A stretch of DNA of 64,000 nucleotides from Halopelagius fulvigenes. Lineage in GTDB: Archaea; Halobacteriota; Halobacteria; Halobacteriales; Haloferacaceae. The stretch is from assembly GCF_042662625.1 (NCBI RefSeq), contig NZ_JBHSXH010000015.1, forward strand, positions 310,001 through 374,000. Reading direction: 5' to 3'. Shown piece after piece: positions 52,775-60,700 of this stretch. How positions within the stretch are numbered: the stretch's first letter is position 1; each line of letters begins with the position of its first letter. A program made the translations under genes and the position numbers. The notes under the pieces were generated by a model. That model did no database searches. It was not told where the DNA came from and saw only the letters and a list, made by a program, of their open reading frames with translations.

Positions 52775-52957
52775 CTGTTGGTGTCGTCTTTTCCTTGAAT
52801 CCGATGGATTCACGACATACAGAGATTTGTCCTTGATTCTGCAACAACAGATACCCTACTTCGAGACGAAAAATCCATTTGCAGATCCGTGTTTGATCTA
52901 TTCTGCGGCATGCTGCACCGCTAGCCGGTCAGCTAGCGCATGTCGGGACAGGAGCTT

Positions 52958-53218
52958 CTATACAATCTTCACTGTACTTACCGAATCGGCGGTGATCGTT
53001 TCGGGGGTGATATCGAGCCCGTCGACGAGCGTCAGGTTCGTATTCAGATTCGCATCGGGATACTTCGTCAGCGGGATGTCGGGGTCGTTGTGGACGAGAT
53101 CGGCCACGTCGGGCGCGACGACCTCTAGCGGCCGGGGCGGCGAGACGTCGATGCCTTGGGCGTCCCAACGCCAGCTGCCGCTGTCTCGGGTATACTTGAC
53201 GATAACTCCGGGTGCCAT
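52958..53218 (-). CDS. Truncated copy of the MAPG tail module (86 residues)
   Basis: MAPGVIVKYTRDSGSWRWDA continues through VAPDVADLVHNDPDIPL and LVDGLDITPETITADSVST, aligning residue by residue with the first 80 residues of the 40412-41653 product, then ends abruptly in VKIV-stop. It follows the tape measure by 74 bp and borders the cargo island. It is either a stand-alone adaptor or a fibre gene cut by recombination. The nearby direct repeat GCTAGC-N6-GCTAGC (52920-52937) lies just beyond its end. Confidence 0.7.
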   Translation of the reverse strand: MAPGVIVKYTRDSGSWRWDAQGIDVSPPRPLEVVAPDVADLVHNDPDIPLTKYPDANLNTNLTLVDGLDITPETITADSVSTVKIV

Positions 53219-53292
53219 GATGTGTGTCTATGAATGGGTGACTGCGGGCGGTTACGAGACGATACACTGCGAAAATGAGTGTCTGAGTCGTG

Positions 53293-56200
53293 TTAGTTGT
53301 CGACGAGACGTCTGAGTTTCCGCTCCTGCTTGCGATCACGGGCGTCGAGCATCCGGCGGAGTTCAGCGACGGCGTCCTCGCCGCCGCCGACTTCGATCTT
53401 ATCGATGATCGTGCGGGCGTCGATCGGCTGGCCACCCCCACCACCACCGCCGGTGCGCTCGTACGCCTTTGTCTCGGCGGGGGTGAGGACGCGCTCGCCA
53501 CTATCGACGAGCGCCAGTCCCTCGGACCGGACGTAACCGCCGGAGTGGAACGAGGGGATGTTCCCACCGCCGGCAGAGGCTGCGTCGGCGGCCGCACTCG
53601 CGGCGTCGCCCGCGGCGTCCCGGGCCGACGAGAGGGCGTCTGCCGCCGAGGAGGCCGCATCCTTGGCAGTCGAGACGATGTCGCCGGCGATGCCGGAGAC
53701 AGTCGAGAGCTTCGAGCGGAACGCACCAACGAGTCTGTCTAAGATCCCCGTGATCTGGTCGTACATCCCCTGCACCGCCGAGACGGCCGCATCTTTGGCG
53801 GCGTTGAACTCGGACTCGGTCGTCGAACGGACCTGGCCGAAGATGTCCGTGACCGTCGAGAGGATCTGGTTGAGGACGTCCGTGATGAGCGACAGAATCT
53901 GATTCCAGATGTCCGTCGCCGTCGTGAGAATCTGGTTGAGAACGTCCGTGATCGTCGTCAGAATCTGGTTCCAGATATCCGTCGCGGTCGTCAGAATCTG
54001 ATTCAGAACGTCGGTGATCGTCGTCAGAATCTGATTCCAGATGTCAGTCGCCGTCGTGAGAATCTGGTTGAGGATATCCGTGATAGTGGTCAGAATCTGA
54101 TTCCAGACGTCGGTCGTCGTCGTGAGGATCTGATTCAGGATCGTCTGGACCGTCGTCAGAATCTGATTCCAGACCGTTTGGACCGTGGTTTGGATCGTCG
54201 TGAGGATCGTCTGGATCGTTGTCTGGATCGACGTCCAGATCGTTTGGACGGTCGTCTGTATCGTCGTGAGAATCGTCTGGATCGTCGTTTGGATCGTCGT
54301 CCAGATGGTTTGGACGGTCGTCTGTATCGCCGTGAGGATCGTCTGAATCGTCGTCTGGATCTGGGTCCAAACGGTTTGGACCGTCGTTTGGATCGTCGTG
54401 AGGATCGTCTGGATCGTCGTTTGGATCTGAGTCCACACCGTCTGAACGGTGGTTTGGATCGCAGTGACGACCGTTTGGATCGTCGTCTGAATCGCCGTCC
54501 AGACAGTTTGGACCGTGGTTTGGATCGTCGTCAGGACCGTCTGGATTGTCGTGAGGATCGCGTTCCACGCCGTCGTGACGACGTTTTGGATCGCGGTGAG
54601 TGTCGTCTGAATCGTCGTCTGGATCTGGGTCCACACCTGCGTCGCCGTCGTCTGAATCTGCGTGACGATCGTCGTGATCGTCGTGAGGATCGTGTTCCAG
54701 ACCGTCTGAACCGTCGTCTGTATCGTCGTGAGGACGGTCCGGATTGTCGTGAGGATCGCGTTCCACGCCGTCGTGACAACGTTTTGGATCGCGGTGAGAG
54801 CCGTCTGGATCACCGTCTGGATCGTCGTCCACACCTGCGTCGCGGTGGTCTGAATCTGCGTGACGATCGTCGTGATCGTCGTGAGGATGGCATTCCAGAC
54901 CGTTTGGACGGTGGTTTGGATCGTCGTCAGAACCGTCTGGATTGTCGTCAGAATCGCGTTCCACGCCGTCGCAACGACCGTTTTGATGGTGGTAAGCGCG
55001 GTTTGGATCGCCGTCTGTATCGCCGTCCAGACTTGCGTCGCGGTGGTTTTGATCTGCGTGACGATCGTCGTGATCGTCGTGAGGATCGCGTTCCAGACCG
55101 TTTGGACGGTGGTTTGGATCGTCGCGAGGACGGTCGCGATGGTGGTCTTGATGAGATTCCAGTCGTTGATGATCGCCGTCTTCATCGTGGCAAGAACAGT
55201 CTGGATGACCGTCTTGATCTGGTTCCAGACGTTCTTAACCGTCGAGAGAAGCCCATTGAGGGCGTTTAGCACCGCGGTCTTGATCGCGTTCCACGTCGCG
55301 GTCGCCCCCGCTTTGAGCGACCGCCACTGCGTGAGGAGAGTGGTGACGATCTGCTTCCCGAGTTGCTGCGCGCTTGCGGCGAGGCCGGTGAGGAACTGGG
55401 TGACCGAGTCGATGACGTTCTTCGTGATGTCCCGAATCCCGAGGAAGTTCGTCCGCCACGCGGCGAGCAGGGCGGTCACGACGGCGATGGTTGCCGTGAT
55501 CGGGTTCGACAGCATGACGAAGGCTGCCGCGACGGCGCCGATGATCGAGATCGCGAGCTGGAGTTCCGAGGAGAGGCTGAGGAACGCTTCGAGGATGCGG
55601 TCGACGATGGTGATCGCCGCGGTGATCGCGGGGATGAGCACCTCGGCGACGATGTTTGCCATCTCCCCCAAGACGGGGACGACGTTGTTCCCGACCCACT
55701 TCGCGAACTTGACGAGCGTCGGCAGGAACCCCTTGACCGCATCGATCAGCGCCAGCAGCTCCGGCTTCAACTCGGTCACCGCCTGCTGGAATGCCGCGAA
55801 CGCCTGCGGCGCGTTCGAGACGACGTAATTGATGAGTTCCTTGATCGGCGGCAACAGGCCCTTCGCCCGGGCGAGGAGTTCGTTGATCGTCGGTTGGAGC
55901 TGCGTTACCGCGTCCTTGAACGCCTGGAACGCCTTCGGGGCGTTCGTCGCGACGAAGTTGATGAGCTGTGTCAGCGGGGGGATGAGATTCGTCGCGATGA
56001 ACGTCCCCAGCTCCATGATGAACGGGAGGAGACTGGCGATCGAGGCCGCGAACTCCTTGAAGACGGGGTAGGTCTTCGCGACGACCTGCTGAAGCGACTG
56101 AAACGCCGGCCCCGCCGAGGTGGTGAGCATCTTCACCAGATCCATGAACACCGGCAGCGCCTGGTTCGCGAGGCCGACGATCGCCTTGACGATCTGCGGG

Positions 56201-56946
56201 ATGACCTGCATCGCGATCTGGCCGAGCTGCACCATCGCATCCCGGAACTGCCCCACCGGGCCGATGACCGCGAGGATGTTCGCGACCAACTGTGGGAGTG
56301 CGCGAACGGCCTGGACGAGGAGCGGGCCGAACACCTCACCCAACGGTTGTATGAGCGCTGTGATCTCCTTCTTCGCGGTCTTGAACGCCGCCTTCAACTC
56401 CTCCATGTGCGTCACGACGCCCGTCAGCGCCAGTCCGCCGAAGACGGCGCCGAGTGAGGCGGCCGCGGCGGCGACGCCACCGATGACGACGGCCATCGGA
56501 GCAAGGACTGTCGAAAGCGTGATGATCGCCGGGATGAGCGAGGCCGACAGTGCCGACGAAAGCGCGGCCGAAGCCCCGGCGGCGAGGGATGCCGCTCCCG
56601 AGTAGGCCGACACACCGCCCGCCGCGGCCGCGCCCTTGACGCCTGCCTGCGTCAGCTCGTCGCCGACGGCGTTGACGCGCCCCTTCGCAAGTTGCGACTT
56701 CGCCGCGACGCCGGTCATCGCACCCGAGGCGCGCTTCAACCCCGCGCTCATCGTCGCGGCTTGTGCCGCACTCGTGGCGGCCTCGTTCCCGAGTTTCGAG
56801 AGCCCCTTCGCCGCACTCCCGGCCGCTTTCCGGATCAACGCGGCCGACGAGGAGAGGTTATTCGCAGAGGACTCGGCGCGCTTGATTCCTTTAGAGAAAC
56901 CGGAGGAATCAAGGCTTAAAGAAACTGACAATTTCTCGAAAGGCAT
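53293..56946 (-). CDS. Tape measure protein
   Basis: 1217 residues, the longest gene of the provirus, located after the tail chaperone genes as expected. The N-terminus (KLSVSLSLDSSGFSKGIKRA) matches the start of many tape measures. An Ala/Gly-rich hydrophobic region lies at about 100-180, a helical HEAT-like part at about 190-500, and the repeat region at about 580-1030, with W at nearly every 22nd residue in TTIQTTVQTVW-type units. The C-terminus has a Gly-rich GGGGGG segment and a basic tail. It sets tail length and is ejected ahead of DNA. Confidence 0.92.
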   Translation of the reverse strand: MPFEKLSVSLSLDSSGFSKGIKRAESSANNLSSSAALIRKAAGSAAKGLSKLGNEAATSAAQAATMSAGLKRASGAMTGVAAKSQLAKGRVNAVGDELTQAGVKGAAAAGGVSAYSGAASLAAGASAALSSALSASLIPAIITLSTVLAPMAVVIGGVAAAAASLGAVFGGLALTGVVTHMEELKAAFKTAKKEITALIQPLGEVFGPLLVQAVRALPQLVANILAVIGPVGQFRDAMVQLGQIAMQVIPQIVKAIVGLANQALPVFMDLVKMLTTSAGPAFQSLQQVVAKTYPVFKEFAASIASLLPFIMELGTFIATNLIPPLTQLINFVATNAPKAFQAFKDAVTQLQPTINELLARAKGLLPPIKELINYVVSNAPQAFAAFQQAVTELKPELLALIDAVKGFLPTLVKFAKWVGNNVVPVLGEMANIVAEVLIPAITAAITIVDRILEAFLSLSSELQLAISIIGAVAAAFVMLSNPITATIAVVTALLAAWRTNFLGIRDITKNVIDSVTQFLTGLAASAQQLGKQIVTTLLTQWRSLKAGATATWNAIKTAVLNALNGLLSTVKNVWNQIKTVIQTVLATMKTAIINDWNLIKTTIATVLATIQTTVQTVWNAILTTITTIVTQIKTTATQVWTAIQTAIQTALTTIKTVVATAWNAILTTIQTVLTTIQTTVQTVWNAILTTITTIVTQIQTTATQVWTTIQTVIQTALTAIQNVVTTAWNAILTTIRTVLTTIQTTVQTVWNTILTTITTIVTQIQTTATQVWTQIQTTIQTTLTAIQNVVTTAWNAILTTIQTVLTTIQTTVQTVWTAIQTTIQTVVTAIQTTVQTVWTQIQTTIQTILTTIQTTVQTVWTQIQTTIQTILTAIQTTVQTIWTTIQTTIQTILTTIQTTVQTIWTSIQTTIQTILTTIQTTVQTVWNQILTTVQTILNQILTTTTDVWNQILTTITDILNQILTTATDIWNQILTTITDVLNQILTTATDIWNQILTTITDVLNQILTTATDIWNQILSLITDVLNQILSTVTDIFGQVRSTTESEFNAAKDAAVSAVQGMYDQITGILDRLVGAFRSKLSTVSGIAGDIVSTAKDAASSAADALSSARDAAGDAASAAADAASAGGGNIPSFHSGGYVRSEGLALVDSGERVLTPAETKAYERTGGGGGGGQPIDARTIIDKIEVGGGEDAVAELRRMLDARDRKQERKLRRLVDN
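53860..55200. repeat. 66-bp (22-residue) tandem repeats inside the tape measure gene
   Basis: About 20 in-frame units of 66 bp, each made of two 11-residue halves rich in Ile/Thr/Gln, with a Trp at the same place in most units (VWTQIQTTIQT, ILTTIQTTVQT). Toward the C-terminus units change to NQILTTATDIW. Copies are similar enough at DNA level for recombination to change copy number, and hence tail length. Confidence 0.8.
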
Positions 56947-57091
56947 GATTTTTGACCTGAATTACATTTTTGGGACACTATCGGCAGTGTCCTCAGTCGG
57001 TTGCGGGCGCGGTGCTACTCGGGACGGTCTAATCCAGACGCTACGTGGTCTGAGAACAGCAACAGGGCGGGACGCTACCCGCCGATGTCGG

Positions 57092-58207
57092 TTAGTTGAC
57101 GGCGAGGGTCGGGCGCAGCGGGATGCCCTCCCACGTACGGTGGCAGGAGATGCAGAGCGTCACCAGATTCTCCATCCGGTTCGCTTGTTCGTGGTTGAGT
57201 TCGCCGTCTTCAACGAACTTGTTTCGCGGGGTGATATGGTGAACGTTCAACCCCTTGCCGTACCTGTCACGCGACTTCTCGCTGTCGAGGCCGCATGCTT
57301 GACAGGTGTGGTCATCGCGGGCGAGTACCCTCTCACGACGGGTCTGCCAATTCGGCCCATATCCAAGTGACTCTGAGTCACTGTCGGGTAGTTCAAGGCC
57401 TATCGCGGCGAGAACGTCGGGCCACGGGCCGAACATCCGATAGTACACGCTCCATGCGTGCGGTCCTTCGCGTTTGAGGTCTTTTGGAAGTGGGACACGC
57501 CCAAGCTCATTGTAGAACTGCCGGAGTTCACGAGCGAGTTCGGTCCGTGTCTGCTTCCCGTTATTGTACCTCTCAAGCCCCGCGGCCTCAAGGGCCTCAT
57601 CCCATGAGCCAAATCTGCGGGTGTAGATCCCGTGGCTGAACTCCCCGTGCTCGATCATATCCCGGTGGCTGAGACGCCGTCCGAGTTCTTCTCTAAGCCG
57701 GCGGAGCTCTGCAAGAAGCTCGTCGGTGGGGATGTTGACGCGGTGGTTAGGGTCCAGTCCCGACGCTTCGAGAGCGTCATTCCACGACCCGAACCGGTCT
57801 ATGTAGGTCGGTGGAGAGTACTTCCCGTGCTGCCGCATATGGGCAATGGAGGGAACCCGACCGAGTTCTGACGTGAGCCGTTCCAGTTCGTCAAGGAGCG
57901 CCCCCTCGCTGATGTCCCTCTCCTTATTTGGGGCGAAGCCAGCTTCTTCGAGCGCCTCGCCCCACGACCCAAAGTGTTTGTTGTAGGTCGGATACGAGGC
58001 GACGAGTTCGCCGTCCTTCGCATCCTTCACCTTGGGCGTGCGTCCCAACCGTTCAGCGACCTCTCGAAGGGACTCGATCATCTCCTCTTTCTTGTCGGAC
58101 TGATGGACGCGGGTCTGGTGGTAGTTCAAACCGCACTCGCTGACGAAGTCGTCGCGCCCGCACGTCGGACACTCGATGCCGTCGGCGCTGTCTTCAGTCG
58201 TCGCCAT
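57092..58207 (-). CDS. HNH endonuclease with repeated homing-endonuclease-associated helices
   Basis: 371 residues from ATG 58207. An N-terminal C2H2-like zinc finger (CPTCGRDDFVSECGLNYHQTRVH) precedes four repeats of about 55 residues, each ending FGSWxxALEAxGL-like (FGSWGEALEEAGFAPN, FGSWNDALEASGLDPN, FGSWDEALEAAGLERY, FGPWPDVLAAIGLELP). The C-terminal HNH domain shows CQACG, LNVHHITPRNKF and NLVTLCISCHRTWEG. It is a free-standing DNA nicking/cutting enzyme that probably homes near the tape measure gene. It overlaps the upstream small gene by 14 bases. Confidence 0.9.
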   Translation of the reverse strand: MATTEDSADGIECPTCGRDDFVSECGLNYHQTRVHQSDKKEEMIESLREVAERLGRTPKVKDAKDGELVASYPTYNKHFGSWGEALEEAGFAPNKERDISEGALLDELERLTSELGRVPSIAHMRQHGKYSPPTYIDRFGSWNDALEASGLDPNHRVNIPTDELLAELRRLREELGRRLSHRDMIEHGEFSHGIYTRRFGSWDEALEAAGLERYNNGKQTRTELARELRQFYNELGRVPLPKDLKREGPHAWSVYYRMFGPWPDVLAAIGLELPDSDSESLGYGPNWQTRRERVLARDDHTCQACGLDSEKSRDRYGKGLNVHHITPRNKFVEDGELNHEQANRMENLVTLCISCHRTWEGIPLRPTLAVN

Positions 58208-58427
58208 CACACACCACCTCGCGGAGCTCGTCGAGGAGGTCGGGACGGTGTTCACGCAGAACATCGATGTCCTGCGGGAGTTCCTCAGTGATCCGCTTCC
58301 GGACGCGGTACACCGACTGATCCCGCTGAGAATCAGACGGCTCTCCGTTGCCGGTGATGTAGTCGCGATCGGTGTCGGTCATGAGTGCACGGTAGCGTCC
58401 CATGCCCGACTCTGCAGTCTGAGCCAT
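58194..58427 (-). CDS. 77-residue protein, homologue of the 32749-33117 product
   Basis: MGRYRALMTDTDRDYITGNG, then SVYRVRKRITEELPQDIDVL and LLDELREVVCDGDD. The whole protein aligns with the core of the early-region protein at 32749. It starts at ATG 58427 directly after a 17-bp inverted repeat (58438-58480). It lies just before and overlaps the HNH gene, interrupting the tail operon. It may control the HNH gene or mark its past transfer. Confidence 0.7.
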   Translation of the reverse strand: MAQTAESGMGRYRALMTDTDRDYITGNGEPSDSQRDQSVYRVRKRITEELPQDIDVLREHRPDLLDELREVVCDGDD

Positions 58428-58437
58428 TACAAGACTG

Positions 58438-58480
58438 ACTATGCACTACTGCAACTAAGAAATTTGCACTAATGCATAGT
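58438..58480. promoter_or_regulatory. 17-bp inverted repeat operator upstream of the 58194-58427 gene
   Basis: ACTATGCACTACTGCAA (58438-58454) and TTGCACTAATGCATAGT (58464-58480) are complements at 15 of 17 positions with a 9-bp AT-rich spacer. It ends 11 bases before the start codon at 58427 on the minus strand. The TTGC and CTAA pieces recall the GTTAG-N8-CTAAC array at 32635-32750 that precedes the homologous gene. It is a likely operator and independent promoter inside the late cluster. Confidence 0.65.
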
Positions 58481-58487
58481 ATAGGAC

Positions 58488-58662
58488 TCAGCCGTTGTTA
58501 ATTGGCTGACCAGTGAGCGTCAAGCCGATCTTATCGCGATAGTTGCTGGCGGCCGTCTCCAGGAACCGCTGCTCCGCGGGATGGAGTTGGCCCCACTCAC
58601 CGGGCGTCATGCCCATGACGAGGAGGAGTTCGAAGTACCAGATTCCGCGCTTGCTTTCAGCG
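58488..58662 (-). CDS. Tail assembly chaperone, +1 frameshift extension (gpT-like part)
   Basis: An open frame overlapping the end of the chaperone gene but shifted by +1. It reads AESKRGIWYFELLLVMGMTP, GEWGQLHPAEQRFLETAASN and YRDKIGLTLTGQPINNG, ending at 58488. There is no suitable start codon near its beginning. The residue pattern is like the C-terminal part of tail chaperone fusion products. Slippage of Phe-tRNA from TTT to TTC in GAC-TTT-CGC-TGA (58668-58657, minus strand) would join the two frames just before the stop. Confidence 0.65.
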
Positions 58663-59196
58663 AAAGTCGTCGATGTCCTCGGCGGACAGCGAGTCGTCCT
58701 CCGCGATCAGTCCCTGCGCGACCGTGATGAGTCGCATGAGCGACAGCGTATCGGACCACCAGTCAGGGTCCGACAGCGACTCGTCGACCGCCTTGTCGCC
58801 GAGGATCTCGGAGATGTCGGAAACCATCTCCCGGAACCTGTCGCGAATTTCGCCCTCGTTCTCGGCGTCAACCTCTCCCTCGTCGATCGCCTCGAACTCC
58901 TCGCTGATAGCCATCAACCGCGTCGCTTCGTTCGTCGAGAGCGTCGAGAATTCGACCTCGAGGTCCTTGTCCTCGAAGACAGGGACGAAGATCGTCTCTT
59001 CGTCGGCCGCCTGTTCGAGCTGCTGCTTGATCGACTGGTTCTTTTTCGCCTCGGCCTTCTTCTCGTCGAGCTTCTCTTGTGCCATCTCCCGGGCCTTCTG
59101 GGCCGTCTCGGGATTGTCGTAGTCCGGCCCGATCTCGGGAGAGTTGTCGACCTGTGCGCCGCCGTCCGTTCGGATGTTGTCGTTGGTGTCAGTCAT
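58657..59196 (-). CDS. Tail assembly chaperone (gpG-like)
   Basis: 179 residues. Charged coiled-coil N-terminus (AREMAQEKLDEKKAEAKKNQ), then FVPVFEDKDLEVEFSTLSTN and a helical part ending DPDWWSDTLSLMRLITVAQG. Position between the tail tube and tape measure genes matches chaperones that coat the tape measure during assembly. Its stop TGA (58657-58659) directly follows a slippery TTT-C, and a +1 frame continues for 57 residues, as expected for a gpG/gpGT pair. Confidence 0.8.
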   Translation of the reverse strand: MTDTNDNIRTDGGAQVDNSPEIGPDYDNPETAQKAREMAQEKLDEKKAEAKKNQSIKQQLEQAADEETIFVPVFEDKDLEVEFSTLSTNEATRLMAISEEFEAIDEGEVDAENEGEIRDRFREMVSDISEILGDKAVDESLSDPDWWSDTLSLMRLITVAQGLIAEDDSLSAEDIDDFR

Positions 59197-59226
59197 GCTG
59201 ATGTATTAAAAAGTGAGAGTGCGGTG

Positions 59227-59715
59227 TTAGGGCGACGTGGACCCGATGTGGTAACCGCCGTTCGCGTCGACCTGGAACGTGATCTCGGAGCCGTCCTGCG
59301 GGAGGGCCATCTCGTCGAAGTTGATTTCGCACCGATAGAACTCGAACGTCTGCTGAGGCGCTCCGGCCATGGCCGGCTCGTCGTTGTAGACGTGGAGCCG
59401 GATGTCGAGTTCCTGCCGGGCGAGCGGCTGCCCGTTGGAGTCGACGATGCCCAGCGTTTGGAGCTGGGGCATCCCCGCGGCGAGCGCGGTGACGAATTCG
59501 AGGCCCACCGCTTCGTGCTCGTTGAACCGCTGGCCCCAGCGGCTTTCGTGGAGCTGGAACTCGGTGGTGGTGTCTTCGGACGAGATGGTGGTCTCACCCA
59601 TCGTGAAGCCGACGATACTCTCTGTCTCGGACGTCTGGCCGATATCCGAAACGACTGCGATTTCGATGAACGCGCCCGAAAGCACGTTCTTGAGATTGGA
59701 ATTGTTAGCTGGCAT
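59227..59715 (-). CDS. Major tail tube protein
   Basis: 162 residues. The beta-rich order (GAFIEIAVVSDIGQTSETES, MGETTISSEDTTTEFQLHES, EFYRCEINFDEMALPQDGSE, ITFQVDANGGYHI) and place directly before the tail chaperone gene fit a tail tube subunit that polymerises around the tape measure. Sequence similarity to named tube families is not obvious by eye. No sheath gene is adjacent. Confidence 0.75.
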   Translation of the reverse strand: MPANNSNLKNVLSGAFIEIAVVSDIGQTSETESIVGFTMGETTISSEDTTTEFQLHESRWGQRFNEHEAVGLEFVTALAAGMPQLQTLGIVDSNGQPLARQELDIRLHVYNDEPAMAGAPQQTFEFYRCEINFDEMALPQDGSEITFQVDANGGYHIGSTSP

Positions 59716-59782
59716 GGATGTGTCTACGTCTGCGGAACTGCGGGACTGCGGAGTCGGTCAGCGAACGATGCGCGAAAAGAGG

Positions 59783-60244
59783 TCAGACGCCGCGCGTCTG
59801 GAACCGGAAGCGTTGCGGGAGGGTGACCTTGCCGACAAGGTCGTCTGCATCCTCGCCGCCGAACTGAAGCTCACCCGGGCCGTTGTTACCCCCGATCGGC
59901 GTCACGCCCGGGGCGATACCTCCGTCCAACGCGTCGGCGACGGTGTCGCCGATGTTGTAGATGTGGAGACGGCCGTTTTTCTCCCAGTAGGGTTGCGACA
60001 TCACGACCGTCACCTGAAAGCCGGCCCGGAGGCGGTTGCCGACCTTCCCCTCGGGGCGTTCGTTCTTGTCGGCGAGCCCGACAGAGACGAACACCTCACC
60101 GTCCGGGATGCCCGTCTTCGAGGGATTGTCGATGATACGCGCCGGGTCGCCGTCGAGATAGCCGTCGACGAGCGGCGGATGCGTCTGAAGCGTTTTGATG
60201 ATCGCTTCGAGGAGGTACCCAATTCTGCCTTCGACTGCTGCCAT
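59783..60244 (-). CDS. Tail terminator/completion-like protein
   Basis: 153 residues. IGYLLEAIIKTLQTHPPLVD, GEVFVSVGLADKNERPEGKV and GFQVTVVMSQPYWEKNGRLH, then YNIGDTVADALDGG, follow the layout of tail terminator proteins (gpU/gp17-like), which stop tube growth and join the head. Position between the HK97 gp10-like and tube genes supports it. Confidence 0.7.
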   Translation of the reverse strand: MAAVEGRIGYLLEAIIKTLQTHPPLVDGYLDGDPARIIDNPSKTGIPDGEVFVSVGLADKNERPEGKVGNRLRAGFQVTVVMSQPYWEKNGRLHIYNIGDTVADALDGGIAPGVTPIGGNNGPGELQFGGEDADDLVGKVTLPQRFRFQTRGV

Positions 60245-60247
60245 CTG

Positions 60248-60700
60248 TTAGGCCCTCCGTTTTGCCCGACTGACGGCCGCCTGGAGGCGGTCGTTTATCT
60301 CGCCCTCCGCCGCGTGTAAAGCGGGACCTAAGAAGGGTTGCGCTTTTGCTGGCCCGACACTCTTCCGGAAGATCGTCTCCCCGTCAACGGTGAACTTGAG
60401 TGCCTTCCCGTCGGCGGTCACGGGACCACGGCCGAACTCAACGGCAGGCGCGTACTCGACGTTCGTCCCGATGATCGCCTCGAAGTACCCCTCACCGATC
60501 GCATTGACGACGTGTCCGATGGAGGCCCGAAGCGTCCCCGTGTCGACCGGGGCGCGTTTCTTCGCCTCACGCTCGATGAGGAGGGCGATATCTCCGACCG
60601 CCCGCTCAACCTCGTCCATGAGGATGTCGAGGAACTTCTGGAGCGACCGGGACAACTCTTCAGGCGTCGTGTCCCACTCGACATCGACTGAGACACTCAT
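60248..60700 (-). CDS. HK97 gp10-like head-tail connector/tail component
   Basis: 150 residues. The family core is clear: EREAKKRAPVDTGTLRASIG, then GTNVEYAPAVEFGRGPVTAD and QPFLGPALHAAEGEINDRLQ. HK97 gp10-like proteins act in tail completion or neck assembly. It meets the upstream head-closure gene without a gap. Confidence 0.88.
   Translation of the reverse strand: MSVSVDVEWDTTPEELSRSLQKFLDILMDEVERAVGDIALLIEREAKKRAPVDTGTLRASIGHVVNAIGEGYFEAIIGTNVEYAPAVEFGRGPVTADGKALKFTVDGETIFRKSVGPAKAQPFLGPALHAAEGEINDRLQAAVSRAKRRA

Noticed and set aside
53860..55200. Regular DNA repeats resembling a CRISPR array
   Set aside because: The 66-bp units are in frame and encode the tape measure helical repeats; there are no unique spacers and no cas genes.
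58194..58487. Possible tRNA-like fold around the 58438-58480 inverted repeat
   Set aside because: No cloverleaf, T-loop or anticodon arm can be drawn; the symmetry fits an operator.
53293..60244. Contractile tail (sheath) gene
   Set aside because: Only one tube-sized gene lies between the terminator-like and chaperone genes; no protein of sheath size or pattern is present.
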